DNA of 64,000 nt, from contig NZ_JAGGKT010000010.1 of the NCBI RefSeq assembly GCF_017873965.1, forward strand, positions 62,001-126,000, read 5' to 3'. The notes beneath the pieces were generated by a model, which was given only the letters and a program-made list of their open reading frames with translations, searched no databases and was not told where the DNA came from. Positions 1 to 7,323 of the stretch are shown here, in pieces. Origin of the DNA: Ammoniphilus resinae. Lineage in GTDB: Bacteria; Bacillota; Bacilli; Aneurinibacillales; RAOX-1. Every line of letters starts with the position of its first letter. Within the stretch, counting starts at the first letter, position 1. Position numbers and translations under genes: made by a program.

Positions 1-1191
1 GACCACGACAAAAATATAGCAGCGCTGATTTGGGAAAAATGTTCTGATATGAATTCCTATGTTCAGATGAATTTTGATGTGAAAGTGCGAAGAAATATCT
101 TTACTGAGAACTGGAGTAGTCTAAGTCAATCAATTAAGGATTTTGATTCGATAAAAAGTAAAATCCCGACAGCGAATGAATCAATAGATAAAAAATCTTT
201 AATTGAAATCTTGAGAGATAATAAAATGCTTAATGTATCAAACACGCAATCCGAAGATGAGAATGAGCGTTTTGAATCAACTATTTCATTTCCAAACTTC
301 CTATTGCAAGTCAATGCTGTCATGAGAAAACTCGGAGAAGAAGATGCAAGTCTTGACGATAAACACTTCCTTAATAATTTATCTTGGGCATGGTCAACAC
401 CTGAAAAAGCAAAAGATTTCTTGTTCCATCTATTAAAGTGTCGAATTCTATTTGACAAGTATGTGTTAAAACGAGAGTTCGCTAGAGATTACAAAGAAAC
501 GGGTAAATGGTCTCTGCAACGTTTAGAAAAATATCATGATAACAAGAAAAATAGCGATAAACCTAAATACGTTGGCACATTCGGTGATGAAGGTAATGAT
601 AATAAGAAGCTAAGGACACTTCAATCTTGTTTACGTATTACTTATACATCACCAAAAACAATGCACTGGATTTCGGTGGTTTTATCTAACTTGTTAGAAA
701 ACGAGGCAACTGACATTATTACCTTGTTGGAGAACTATTGTAAGAAGAAGGTTGTTGATTCCGATTACCAAAACAGGAATGGTTTTGGAGTTGAACGAAT
801 TGTATTTACTTATCTTGATTATTTAATTTATCGAGATGGTTATTCATATGATGGAAAAGAAATCATATCACCATTTCAAGATGATTGGCATTTTCAGTTT
901 AGAAGTTCCATTGAGCATTTCCAACCGCAACATCCGGTTGAAGGAGATTGTTGGGAACAAGAGGACTTGAACGGATTTGGTAATCTAGCGTTACTAACGG
1001 TTTCGGGGAACTCTAAGTTTTCTAACTTGCCACCTGCTGGAAAAATTAATTCATATCCGAGTATCATCAATCAAAGTCTGAAATTAAAAGTCATGGAAAA
1101 AATCACAAGGCTTGGTGATGGGAAGTGGACAGAAGAAAAGGCAAGTAGACATAAAGATGAAATGTTCAACATTTTGGGAAATATAGGGTAG
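1..1191 (+). CDS. C-terminal part of a DUF262/DUF1524 (GmrSD-like) restriction-type protein, 5' end outside window
   Basis: The frame is open from base 1, so the gene begins upstream; 396 residues are visible. Around residues 304-312 there is an IEHFQPQHP motif, followed by GFGNLALLT and a later Asn and Lys (SKFSN...PPAGK). This is the order of the His-Asn-type DUF1524 nuclease domain, usually preceded by a DUF262 ParB-like NTPase domain. Such proteins (GmrS/GmrD, BrxU type) are NTP-dependent enzymes that cut modified phage DNA. The N-terminal domain cannot be seen. The next gene is a broken nuclease remnant, which fits a decayed defence locus. A Met at base 49 is an internal residue rather than the start. 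Family assignment is fairly sure; substrate and activity are not. Confidence 0.7.
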   Translation, partial: DHDKNIAALIWEKCSDMNSYVQMNFDVKVRRNIFTENWSSLSQSIKDFDSIKSKIPTANESIDKKSLIEILRDNKMLNVSNTQSEDENERFESTISFPNFLLQVNAVMRKLGEEDASLDDKHFLNNLSWAWSTPEKAKDFLFHLLKCRILFDKYVLKREFARDYKETGKWSLQRLEKYHDNKKNSDKPKYVGTFGDEGNDNKKLRTLQSCLRITYTSPKTMHWISVVLSNLLENEATDIITLLENYCKKKVVDSDYQNRNGFGVERIVFTYLDYLIYRDGYSYDGKEIISPFQDDWHFQFRSSIEHFQPQHPVEGDCWEQEDLNGFGNLALLTVSGNSKFSNLPPAGKINSYPSIINQSLKLKVMEKITRLGDGKWTEEKASRHKDEMFNILGNIG

Positions 1192-1280
1192 AACACTACT
1201 CAAGGAGCATCAGAGGAAATTTAAGGTTCTTCTGATGTTACATACCCAGTAGTTTTTTATCTTTTAGGGAGGTTATAACT

Positions 1281-1503
1281 ATGAATATATTTAAAGTCCT
1301 TTCATCAAATGACAGTACAATTTATGAGCCTCACGTACTTCGTTTCTGAACTATCTAATGAAACCTATTGAAAACCATGGGATTGGTTCATACTTGTTAA
1401 CTTGTTAACTAGATTTTTGGAAGGAAGCATTCATACTGATAGACACTATTATCGTAACATTTTTGTAGACTCAACTCTTGACCTATCCGTTTTTGATATG
1501 ATT
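1281..1503 (+). pseudogene. Frameshifted N-terminal remnant of a PD-(D/E)XK-like nuclease family gene
   Basis: A good RBS (GGGAGG) precedes an ATG encoding MNIFKVLSSNDSTIYEPHV, which is the typical opening of small PD-(D/E)XK nuclease proteins. The frame stops after 22 codons. Moving one base restores NYLMKPIENHGIGSYLLT, and a second shift gives LLTRFLEGSIHTDRHYYRN. Together these read as one continuous N-terminus (EPhVLRFLNYLMKPIENHGIGSYLLTRFLE style). The homology ends at a dispersed repeat at 1504. It lies 90 bases after the DUF1524 gene on the same strand, so it may once have been the partner gene in a defence operon. The family name comes from motif memory and is moderately sure; that the gene is broken is clear. 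Confidence 0.5.
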
Positions 1504-1538
1504 GAACACGGGAAAGCTAGCGCTTTCCCTTCGACAAG
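1504..1538. repeat. Dispersed palindromic repeat, A form (copy 1)
   Basis: GAACACGGG, then the palindrome AAAGCTAGCGCTTT, then CCCTTCGACAAG. The same block recurs at 2672, 16483 and 29654. Here it marks the point where the nuclease remnant ends. Confidence 0.75.
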
Positions 1539-1545
1539 CATTCCT

Positions 1546-2667
1546 GTAGTGCGTTAATTTCCGGTTTGAAATAAAAGGAGCACCTCCGTATGATGGGTAA
1601 TATAGATGTTCACCACAAACATATATACCCAAACAAGGAGGCGCTCTTATTTATGAAGTTTAAACTTTTTCAAATAACAAATCAACGTATTTTAAATATT
1701 ACCACTACCCACCTTGTCGTAGGAATTGACATTGCCAAGGAAACCCATGTTGCTAGGGCTGTGAATTTTAGAGGGATTGAGTTAGGAAGGCATCTCTCCT
1801 TCTCAAATGATGCGAAGGGGTTTGAGCAGTTATTAGCCTGGATCAGAAAACTACAGAACCAACACTCGCTAGACAAGGTGATCATTGGGATGGAACCGAC
1901 ACGTCATTATTGGTTGAATCTTGCTTATTGGCTCGTAGATAAAGGAGTAGAAACAGCTGTAGTTGACCCTTTCAAAGTCAAAAAGAATAAAGAGAACAGG
2001 GATAATTCTCAAACGAAACACGACATCAAGGATGCCCTTGTCATTGCCGACATGATGAAAAACGGTTACTATTCCTTCGTCCGTCTTGCAACAGGTACTC
2101 ATAAGTCATTACGGGTACTCATGACTTCTTGATCATTTATTCAGAAAAAGTTGTTGAGTGTCCAAAATCAGATAATTCGCTGGATCGATATCTACTTTCC
2201 TGAATACCGAAATGTATTTAAAGATTTATGCTGTCGTACATCCCTTGTAACACTACGGCTTTTTCCCACACCAGGTGACGTGTTGAAGTATACTCCTGAA
2301 GAAATTCAGAGCGGTTGGAAAAAACATATGAAACGCGCAGAGGGATTAGCTCGCGCCCAAACACTGCTTCATCAGGCACAACATTCGGTGGGAGAAAGAG
2401 AGGCCTTGGAGGAAGCGAAGCTCTTTCTGATGCAGCTTTTAGACCAGTATGAACAGATGTCTAAACAACTGGAAGAATTAGAAACAAAGGCACTCTCATT
2501 CCTGGAATTGATTCCTTATACCAAGCACATGCTTGCCATTAAAGGGATTAAATCCAACGCGGTGGCTGGGATTTTGGCAGAAGCAGGAGACCTAAGTCAA
2601 TATCAACATGGGAATCAACTTCTACGCCATGCGGGATTGCATTTATGCGAGGACAGTTCGGGAAAGC
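1546..2667 (+). mobile_element. Decayed IS110-family insertion sequence
   Basis: The element holds a broken DEDD transposase (see next entry) and is bounded on both sides by A-form dispersed repeats (1504-1538 and 2672-2735). No terminal inverted repeats were found, as expected for IS110. Upstream of the transposase, 1576-1650 carries an imperfect inverted repeat (GGAGCACCTCC against GGAGGCGCTC) separated by about 45 bases. In IS110 elements this 5' noncoding region can encode the bridge RNA. The exact ends are unknown because the right side is missing. Confidence 0.65.
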
Positions 2668-2690
2668 ATGATCGATCACGGGAAAGCTAG
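1653..2690 (+). pseudogene. IS110-family transposase, interrupted and 3'-truncated
   Basis: The N-terminal half has the DEDD RuvC-like residues: GIDIAKE (Asp), GMEPT (Glu) and DIKDALVIAD (two Asp). After TGTHKSLRVLMTS there is an in-frame TGA at 2130-2132. Reading continues in the same frame with QKKLLSVQNQIIRW through a coiled middle region to the Tnp_20 part (IKGIKSNAVAGILAEAG, RHAGLHLCEDSSGKH). The protein then runs into a dispersed repeat and stops at 2690, so the Ser-containing C-terminal end is lost. The ATG at 1653 is preceded by AAGGAGG. A nonsense codon plus truncation makes an active transposase unlikely. Confidence 0.8.
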
Positions 2691-2735
2691 CGCTTTCCCT
2701 TCGACAAGGGTCTGACCCCTGTCGAAATCGAGTGT
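2672..2735. repeat. Dispersed palindromic repeat, A form (copy 2)
   Basis: Same core as copy 1, followed by a second palindrome in which TTCGACAAGGGTC is mirrored by GACCCCTGTCGAA. It truncates the IS110 transposase on its left and leads into the YvrJ cassette terminator on its right. Confidence 0.75.
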
Positions 2736-2755
2736 TAAAGTGTTTCATAACACTT

Positions 2756-2792
2756 AAAAAGCCCAGATTCTCCATAAGAATCAGGGCTTTTC
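2756..2792 (-). terminator. Intrinsic terminator of the YvrJ cassette
   Basis: The stem AAAAGCCC-GATTCT pairs with AGAATC-GGGCTTTT around a short loop. It is flanked by T and A tracts, so it can work in both directions, and it lies 20 bases past the yvrJ-like stop on the minus strand. Variants of the hairpin precede both other cassette copies. Confidence 0.75.
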
Positions 2793-2812
2793 TTTTCCCA
2801 GGCTTCCGCCAG

Positions 2813-2971
2813 CTAAGCTTCCTTATGCCAACTATGAATCGCCTTTGTCATCTCAGTAATCGAGGTGGTCAGGGCTTCCATTTTGCTTTCCACTCGGGTG
2901 AGCAGATACCAGGAAACAAAGATGGGGAAACCCAGGTTACCGATAAGGGGTATCGGATCGAAGGCATCCAT
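2813..2971 (-). CDS. YvrJ family small membrane protein (copy A)
   Basis: A 52-residue protein beginning MDAFDPIPLIGNLGFPIFVSW. One hydrophobic segment (about residues 7-25) is followed by LLTRVESKMEALTTSI, a charged amphipathic helix. The IGN-GFPI-V--YLL-R-ESK pattern is the YvrJ signature. The ATG at 2971 follows AAAGGAGGG. It is the last gene of a minus-strand trio with DUF2922 and DUF1659, an arrangement common in Bacillus genomes and often near plasmid or phage-like genes. Function is unknown; the holin-like topology is only suggestive. Second (16626) and third, broken (29788) copies occur in the window. Confidence 0.75.
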   Translation of the reverse strand: MDAFDPIPLIGNLGFPIFVSWYLLTRVESKMEALTTSITEMTKAIHSWHKEA

Positions 2972-3000
2972 GGGTTTCCCTCCTTTCATGGGGTTAAGTA

Positions 3001-3027
3001 AAGGGGCCAGACGAGGTCAGGCCCCTT
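3001..3027. other. Hairpin between the DUF2922 and yvrJ-like genes
   Basis: AAGGGGCC (3001-3008) pairs perfectly with GGCCCCTT (3020-3027) around an 11-base loop. No long T tract follows on the minus strand, so it may be a processing or partial termination element. It is retained in copy B near 16815-16841. Confidence 0.55.
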
Positions 3028-3038
3028 GGTTATGTTCA

Positions 3039-3266
3039 TTACATACTTTCTACATCAAAGTCTGAAACGGTCCGTTGCGTGATGCCGGCATCTTTGACGG
3101 CTGCGATATCGAACAATCCGCCGATTGCAACGATGGCATCCATTTGGGTACGGGCTTCAGATGAAGTTAAGCCGGCTTTAGGAACAGGTACATCAAATTT
3201 TGCAGTGGATCCATCGGTTTTGCTGAAATAAAGGGAAAGCGTGGATTCGTTGACTTCACGAGGCAT
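3039..3266 (-). CDS. DUF2922 domain protein (copy A)
   Basis: A 75-residue acidic protein, MPREVNESTLSLYFSKTDG at the start and TVSDFDVESM at the end. The pattern L-F---DG---KF-VP-PK-GLT--E---MD-I---G-F matches DUF2922. The ATG at 3266 is preceded by AAAGGAGGTG, which favours it over an upstream in-frame ATG. It is the middle gene between DUF1659 and the yvrJ-like gene. No function is known for the family; the co-occurrence suggests the three products act together. A 3'-half copy truncated by a dispersed repeat lies at 16852-16974. Confidence 0.75.
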   Translation of the reverse strand: MPREVNESTLSLYFSKTDGSTAKFDVPVPKAGLTSSEARTQMDAIVAIGGLFDIAAVKDAGITQRTVSDFDVESM

Positions 3267-3327
3267 GGGGTACACCTCCTTTCATAAGGGGATGGGGTGA
3301 AAAGTTCTTGGGAGTAAAATCTAGAGG

Positions 3328-3552
3328 TTAGGGAATATCAATGATTTCTTGATCACTGGAGAGGATGACTTGATCCAGTGGCCAGTCGGAGAGAGCTGCG
3401 ATGGCTTGTCCAAAAGCATAGGCATTGTCCAAAGTAGCATTCTCGACATTGACGTTTTTGTAGGTGCGGCTTTTGTAGGTTGGGTTTCCTTTTAGGTCTG
3501 TGCCGCTAAGGAATACTAACTTGATTTCCTTCACATCTTTGGTCGTTAGCAT
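3328..3552 (-). CDS. DUF1659 domain protein
   Basis: A 74-residue protein, MLTTKDVKEIKLVFLSGTDL, with KSRTYKNVN and a central region rich in aromatic and acidic residues (ATLDNAYAFGQAIAAL), typical of DUF1659. The ATG at 3552 sits just after AAAGGAGGTG; a longer form from 3591 lacks this RBS. It is the first gene of the minus-strand DUF1659-DUF2922-YvrJ trio and has a clear promoter 30 bases upstream. The role is unknown. Unlike the other two genes, it is not present in the partial cassette copies at 16.6 and 29.8 kb. Confidence 0.75.
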   Translation of the reverse strand: MLTTKDVKEIKLVFLSGTDLKGNPTYKSRTYKNVNVENATLDNAYAFGQAIAALSDWPLDQVILSSDQEIIDIP

Positions 3553-3581
3553 GTTGTTCACCTCCTTTCCTTGATGATTTA

Positions 3582-3610
3582 AGTATAGCATCTTTGGATC
3601 CCTTTGTAAA
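3582..3610 (-). promoter_or_regulatory. Sigma-A promoter for the DUF1659-DUF2922-YvrJ operon
   Basis: On the minus strand: TTTACA, a 17-base spacer, then TATACT, followed about 30 bases later by the DUF1659 start codon. Confidence 0.7.
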
Positions 3611-3659
3611 CAATAAATTTATATAATTTATAAATTTTGTGTACAGAAGAAGAGTAACT

Positions 3660-4352
3660 TTATTTTATTCCTTTCTCCGGAGCTCCCACCAGATCCAATG
3701 TATAATCCACTTCGTTCCATTTCACGCTATACCCTAGGCTTTCAGCCACTTTCCGCAATGGGGCATAGGTGGTCCCGTTCTGTAAATAGCCCATGGCGAT
3801 CGGTGTCCCTTCACGACGAATGGAGACCAGTGGCCAACCGGATTCGAGATCCTTCATTAACATCGTCCACGGGAAAAAGGGACCAGGGCAATTCTCTTTA
3901 TTAATGGAGTCTATTTCATAATGGCCAATAATGTATTCACGGGTGAGGGGGATGTTCCAACGAGCAGTGATTTGTTGGATCAGCCATAATCCGGCTTGAT
4001 ACTGGGGTTGATCAATGGCTCCGCCGCGATCTTTTCCTTCAAATTCAATGGTGATCGTATAACGGTTAGGGTTACCGCCACGTTGAATGATTTGTTTTGA
4101 TGTAGGTTTGAGAACCCTTCCGTTTGTCCAGGCTCCGTCTTTTTCTTGCACATATTGATGGATTTCTCCTTTTCGTCCTACGCCATAATGGCTGCTAACC
4201 TGGGTTTCTGGATTTTGAAAATGGGCCAAGGTTCCAGTCAGGGATCCGGCCATGGTGTGTAGGACAATCAAAGGGGGAGAGTTGATAGGACCGGATTGGG
4301 GTCTTACGTTTGGAGTGAAATGGGGACTGCCTTTCCATTCAATGGGATACAT
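3660..4352 (-). CDS. N-acetylmuramoyl-L-alanine amidase (Amidase_2) with C-terminal copper-amine-oxidase-like domain
   Basis: A 230-residue protein. The catalytic domain covers about residues 10-170, with the zinc ligands visible as LHTMAG (His near 32), GHYEID (His near 146) and ENCPGP (Cys). Such enzymes cut the bond between MurNAc and L-alanine in peptidoglycan. The last 50 residues (GTTYAPLRKVAESLGYSVKW) match the short Cu-amine-oxidase N1-type stalk domain common on Bacillales cell-wall proteins. There is no signal peptide, which is typical of phage or plasmid endolysins. The ATG at 4352 follows GAGGAGAA. It sits among mobile-element-type genes, so a lysin of an integrated element is likely. 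Confidence 0.85.
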   Translation of the reverse strand: MYPIEWKGSPHFTPNVRPQSGPINSPPLIVLHTMAGSLTGTLAHFQNPETQVSSHYGVGRKGEIHQYVQEKDGAWTNGRVLKPTSKQIIQRGGNPNRYTITIEFEGKDRGGAIDQPQYQAGLWLIQQITARWNIPLTREYIIGHYEIDSINKENCPGPFFPWTMLMKDLESGWPLVSIRREGTPIAMGYLQNGTTYAPLRKVAESLGYSVKWNEVDYTLDLVGAPEKGIK

Positions 4353-4422
4353 TCTAATTCTCCTCTCAATTATATAAATTTGGAATTACCTGGTTGTATT
4401 GAATTACACTCCTAGGCTGCTT

Positions 4423-4611
4423 TCACGAAGCGAGAAGGTTGTGGTCTTCTAGCTTCTTGGCACATTCATCATGAAAGTATCCGAATGAACCGAAAATCAG
4501 AGGATAGGATCTTCCATTGACGAATTCCGCAACGGTAAGTAAACAAAGTAAGCATACTTTGTTGCCATAAGAAAAGAGAACAGGTTGCAGGAGACTGTTT
4601 TCTCTTAACAT
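4423..4611 (-). CDS. Small Cys/His-containing protein of unknown function
   Basis: A 62-residue product, MLRENSLLQPVLFSYGNKVC. The ATG begins on the base next to the stop codon of the upstream winged-helix gene (TAG then ATG), which suggests translational coupling. It carries a CLLC pair and a later HDEC, which could form a zinc site (CxxC...HxxC). I do not recognise the family. The coupled start and Cys/His pattern make it more likely real than chance, but with no homology call it could be spurious. Confidence 0.4.
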   Translation of the reverse strand: MLRENSLLQPVLFSYGNKVCLLCLLTVAEFVNGRSYPLIFGSFGYFHDECAKKLEDHNLLAS

Positions 4612-5508
4612 CTATTCGATCTCTCCTAACTGTCTCAATAAATCTTGAATCTCTGCTTTTAATTCTGGGTCAATCTCATCTTCATCAGTGGGATTGGATT
4701 CAGGAGGTGATTCTTGTTGTCGCCATACCCATTCCGGGACATCGTGAGGTCGTGTGCGGGGAGGTTTCGGGAGGGAATTAGGAGGGGACACGGGTTTTTT
4801 CCATTCATTCAGTAATGCTTTATACAGATAAGCCCCAAATCGTTGTTTATCCTGGCAATAGTTCAAACAGATGAGCATTTTTTGTTTAAAATCAGAAATG
4901 CTGAAAGAAGGATGTGTAAAACAGCTCTCATAAGCTTGTATGATTCCTGTCATTCGCTCCTGGAGTCTTGGATCCTCTTGAATCGTCTGTTGTATTTCAC
5001 TAGGAAGAGAATTCGAGGAAATCGGAATCTCTTTCTGTTCTTTTACAGGATCCTCGGATGGAGGAATAGGCATATCTTCTTTTGGGGTTTCCTGAAGGAA
5101 ATCTGCATTTGAAAGGTGTCTACCATCAGAATTAGCGGAAATTTCTTCTGGAGAGGATAGAGGCTCTAGTACTTTTGCAGCGTTTTCGGGGCAATTGGAG
5201 GGATATTCATAGATGATTATATGAATTTCCTGTCTTTTGTCCTGGGTTGGATGCAGCTGGATGAAACCATATTTGAGAAGTGGTTGTAGTACCTTTTCAT
5301 AAAAAGTGGTTTTTCCTATTTTCAGTCGTTTGATGATTTTGTTCAGAGAAAGGGGCAGGTAATGATGTTCGCTTGAGGAAGCGCTTTCGTTTTTCCAGCT
5401 ATGAAATCGTAGCCAGGACAGAAAGGCTTTTTCACCAAGTTTTGTGATCCAGTCCGTTATGGCTATGGGGTGTAGCTGGGGGATACATGCGGGGGATATC
5501 ATTGTCAT
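4612..5508 (-). CDS. Winged-helix, replication-initiator-like protein
   Basis: A 298-residue protein. Residues 15-110 look like a winged-helix DNA-binding region (WLRFHSWKN, LPLSLNKIIKRLKIGKTTFY, LLKYGFIQLH). The middle is a long acidic, Pro/Ser/Glu-rich linker, and the C-terminus (KPPRTRPHDVPEWVWRQQ) ends with an acidic tail. The layout resembles plasmid or phage replication and DnaD-like proteins of Bacillales, but no specific family is recognised. AGGAGG precedes the ATG. It follows an XRE regulator on the same strand and is coupled to the 62-residue gene. The replication role is an inference from shape and context. Confidence 0.5.
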   Translation of the reverse strand: MTMISPACIPQLHPIAITDWITKLGEKAFLSWLRFHSWKNESASSSEHHYLPLSLNKIIKRLKIGKTTFYEKVLQPLLKYGFIQLHPTQDKRQEIHIIIYEYPSNCPENAAKVLEPLSSPEEISANSDGRHLSNADFLQETPKEDMPIPPSEDPVKEQKEIPISSNSLPSEIQQTIQEDPRLQERMTGIIQAYESCFTHPSFSISDFKQKMLICLNYCQDKQRFGAYLYKALLNEWKKPVSPPNSLPKPPRTRPHDVPEWVWRQQESPPESNPTDEDEIDPELKAEIQDLLRQLGEIE

Positions 5509-5545
5509 TTTTTTAACCTCCTAAAGTTTTTAGTGGTGAAGGGGA

Positions 5546-5902
5546 TTAATTGCGTTTTTGCGATGGAGTAAGCGTTGAAGCGTGCTTGGATACAGCGCCG
5601 ATCACTTCTTCCATGGTTTGAACCTTCTCGAAGGTGTTCGGTGAATCACAAAACTTGATGAAGGCCAGGTTTGCCTTACTTTTTTTCAGTAAATCTAGGG
5701 TTCCATTCGGAACTAAATGGTATAGATTGACATCTAATGCCATCGCTATCCGGGCGAGGGTCTCGATGTTTTTAATGTCTTGTTCTCCGCGCTCTGCCTT
5801 TGAGATCGTCTCCGTACTTACACCAGACAGATGTTCCAGGTCTTCTTGGGTCAAACCTAATTCCTTTCTCCGTTTGCGAATACGCTCTCCAACCGATTCC
5901 AT
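5546..5902 (-). CDS. XRE-family transcriptional regulator
   Basis: A 118-residue protein. Residues 5-62 form a classic HTH_3 domain: GERIRKRRKELGLTQEDLEHLSG, STETISKAERGEQ, LARIAMALDV. The remaining 55 residues have no recognised domain and may dimerise. The ATG follows GGAAGGTGGTG. As the first gene of the minus-strand group it probably controls the downstream winged-helix gene and itself, as in plasmid or phage modules. Confidence 0.85.
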   Translation of the reverse strand: MESVGERIRKRRKELGLTQEDLEHLSGVSTETISKAERGEQDIKNIETLARIAMALDVNLYHLVPNGTLDLLKKSKANLAFIKFCDSPNTFEKVQTMEEVIGAVSKHASTLTPSQKRN

Positions 5903-6500
5903 GCGTTACACCACCTTCCCTTATAACCATAAAGGACAAGCTCTCTTTATCACCAGGTACTGAGAGTCGTTTTATTTGGTGTAAATTCGCATTTTTATAC
6001 GAGTTGTAAAATGTTAAATAAAAATGGTTTGAAAATTGTTGGATGTTTTAATGATCTATGATCATTTGATGATCTTTTTCAATATCTATTGTTTTATATC
6101 TCTATTAATTAATGAGGACAGGACTGGTTCTGGGTGGAGACTAGTGTGTTTTTGAGTGTGGTAGAGGGAACAGGCGGTATGAGTTCTAGCAATATAGGAT
6201 AGAGGTGGTTTCCATTTGAAATTGGTTTTGATTGAGGAGAGGGCTTTAATCGGGACTGGTGAAAAAGTTAAAGTTCCAGATACTCCTAAATGATTGATTT
6301 CTTAAGATTGCTTTAGGCTGTTGCCAGAGGAATCAAAGAAGAAAGTGCAAACAGTCTAGGTTGGGGAGGGAGTGGGGTAAGTAAGGACTAGTACTTATCT
6401 AGGACTGATTACTGGATGAAACCAGTTTTCCTGATAGAATATTTACTGATTAAAGCTTGGTTAGGACTTAGAACCGGTTCTGAGTAAGGACTGGTTTTTA
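5903..6500. other. Gene-free stretch with short GGACTGGTT-like repeats
   Basis: No plausible gene is seen. The 9-mer GGACTGGTT or close forms (GGACTGGTG, GGACTAGTA, GGACTGATT, AACCGGTTCTG, GGACTGGTTTTTATTC) recur at about 6123, 6254, 6389, 6403, 6470 and 6486, and again at 8823. The phrase GGTTTTGATTGAGGAGAG at 6222 recurs at 6968 and 49775. Confidence 0.5.
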
Positions 6501-6571
6501 TTCAATATTAGTTCCGTAAGGGTTGTGAACAACGCCGCCACAAACCAAATAGTTCGAAACAAGAATATACG

Positions 6572-6599
6572 TTCTTGTTGTTATGCTTTGTGATATAAT
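6572..6599 (+). promoter_or_regulatory. Promoter of holin-like toxin copy 1
   Basis: TTCTTG, a 16-base spacer and TATAAT. The same arrangement (TTCCTG, 16 bases, TATAAT) precedes toxin copy 4. Just downstream every copy shares TTGTACAAT and GGCTCCTCAAGG. Confidence 0.6.
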
Positions 6600-6666
6600 C
6601 TTCTTGTACAATAGAATAGGCTCCTCAAGGGTGGTCGGCTCATCCCCAAATGAAAGGGGTGAGAAC

Positions 6667-6777
6667 ATGGTGTCAATAGATGATGCAATAGATTTAGCCA
6701 TCAATTTCGGTAGCTTCACACTAACATTTATTGGTGTAGTTATTGCCGTTTTGACACTTCTAAGCAAAAAGAAATAG
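6667..6777 (+). CDS. Putative holin-like type I toxin (copy 1)
   Basis: A 36-residue peptide, MVSIDDAIDLAINFGSFTLT then a hydrophobic segment and a KKK tail. This is the layout of the Hol_Tox/TxpA-like membrane toxins of Firmicutes, which insert in the inner membrane. RBS GAAAGGGGTGAG precedes the ATG. The 5' leader can pair with the 3' region: GGTCGGCTCA in the leader matches TGAGCCGACC after the gene, and TTGTACAA occurs inverted at the end. This fold could hide the RBS, as known for type I toxin mRNAs. An antisense promoter lies downstream. Near-identical copy at 49473. Confidence 0.75.
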   Translation: MVSIDDAIDLAINFGSFTLTFIGVVIAVLTLLSKKK

Positions 6778-6909
6778 ACCGCCCTTGAGCTCACAACTCT
6801 GCGGTCTATTTCTCATATACTTGAGCCGACCCCACTTGGGGATCCTCTGTTGTACATGACCGACCGTGTTCCAGCACGATCGGTCTTTTTAGTTTATACA
6901 GTGATAATT
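6765..6909 (-). ncRNA. Candidate antisense antitoxin RNA (copy 1)
   Basis: Predicted from a strong minus-strand promoter at 6916-6945 to a hairpin (AAATAGACCGC against GCGGTCTATTT) followed on the minus strand by TTTCTTTTT. It would overlap the 3' end of the toxin mRNA, like RatA against txpA. Inferred, not measured. Confidence 0.55.
6858..6890 (+). terminator. Terminator of toxin mRNA copy 1
   Basis: GACCGACCGTG and CACGATCGGTC form a stem followed by TTTTT. Confidence 0.75.
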
Positions 6910-6915
6910 AATTCT

Positions 6916-6945
6916 ATTATATACAGGGTAACCGATAAACGTCAA
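6916..6945 (-). promoter_or_regulatory. Antitoxin RNA promoter (copy 1)
   Basis: On the minus strand: TTGACG, an 18-base spacer and TATAAT. Copies 4 and 5 keep comparable boxes with 17-base spacers. Confidence 0.65.
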
Positions 6946-7177
6946 ATCACATGGTTTCTATTGAAAACTGGTTTTGATTGAGGAGAGGTATCTCTGATCG
7001 CAAACGCGTAGCACTTTCCCTAATCTGCTCAAACTTAAAACAAAAACTGATGGAGATACAAAAAGATGGCAAGTAAGCAAAAACAATTGGCCTCATCAAT
7101 GAGTGACAAGAGATTCACTTGATCGGGATGCCGAAATTGGTAAGAATATAATGGAAAACGACTCCTATAACCATTAA

Positions 7178-7246
7178 TGATCGCAGACGGAGAAGGGGCC
7201 AGACCCCTTCTCTGAGCTAAAGCTAAAGCTTTGCGAAGTCGAACAC
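7178..7246. repeat. Dispersed palindromic repeat, B form (copy 1)
   Basis: TGATCGCAGACGG, then GGGGCCAGACCCC, CTCTGAGCTAAAGC and TTTGCGAAGTCGAACAC. Related full-length copies are at 9359, 16973, 17952 and 29897. Confidence 0.7.
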
Positions 7247-7323
7247 AATTAATAAAAACGTAATTACAGGCTTGCTGAATTGTAGTTCGACTATTTCATT
7301 CTAAGGAAGCAAAGCACTCAGCC

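Larger units (their letters stand above)
6500..7045. repeat. Segmental duplication unit 1 (toxin locus)
   Basis: About 540 bases, from ATATTAGTTCC through the toxin gene and past GGTTTTGATTGAGGAGAG to CTAATCTGCTCA, match 49305-49845 with scattered substitutions. Both copies carry toxin, antitoxin promoter and terminators. Confidence 0.75.
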
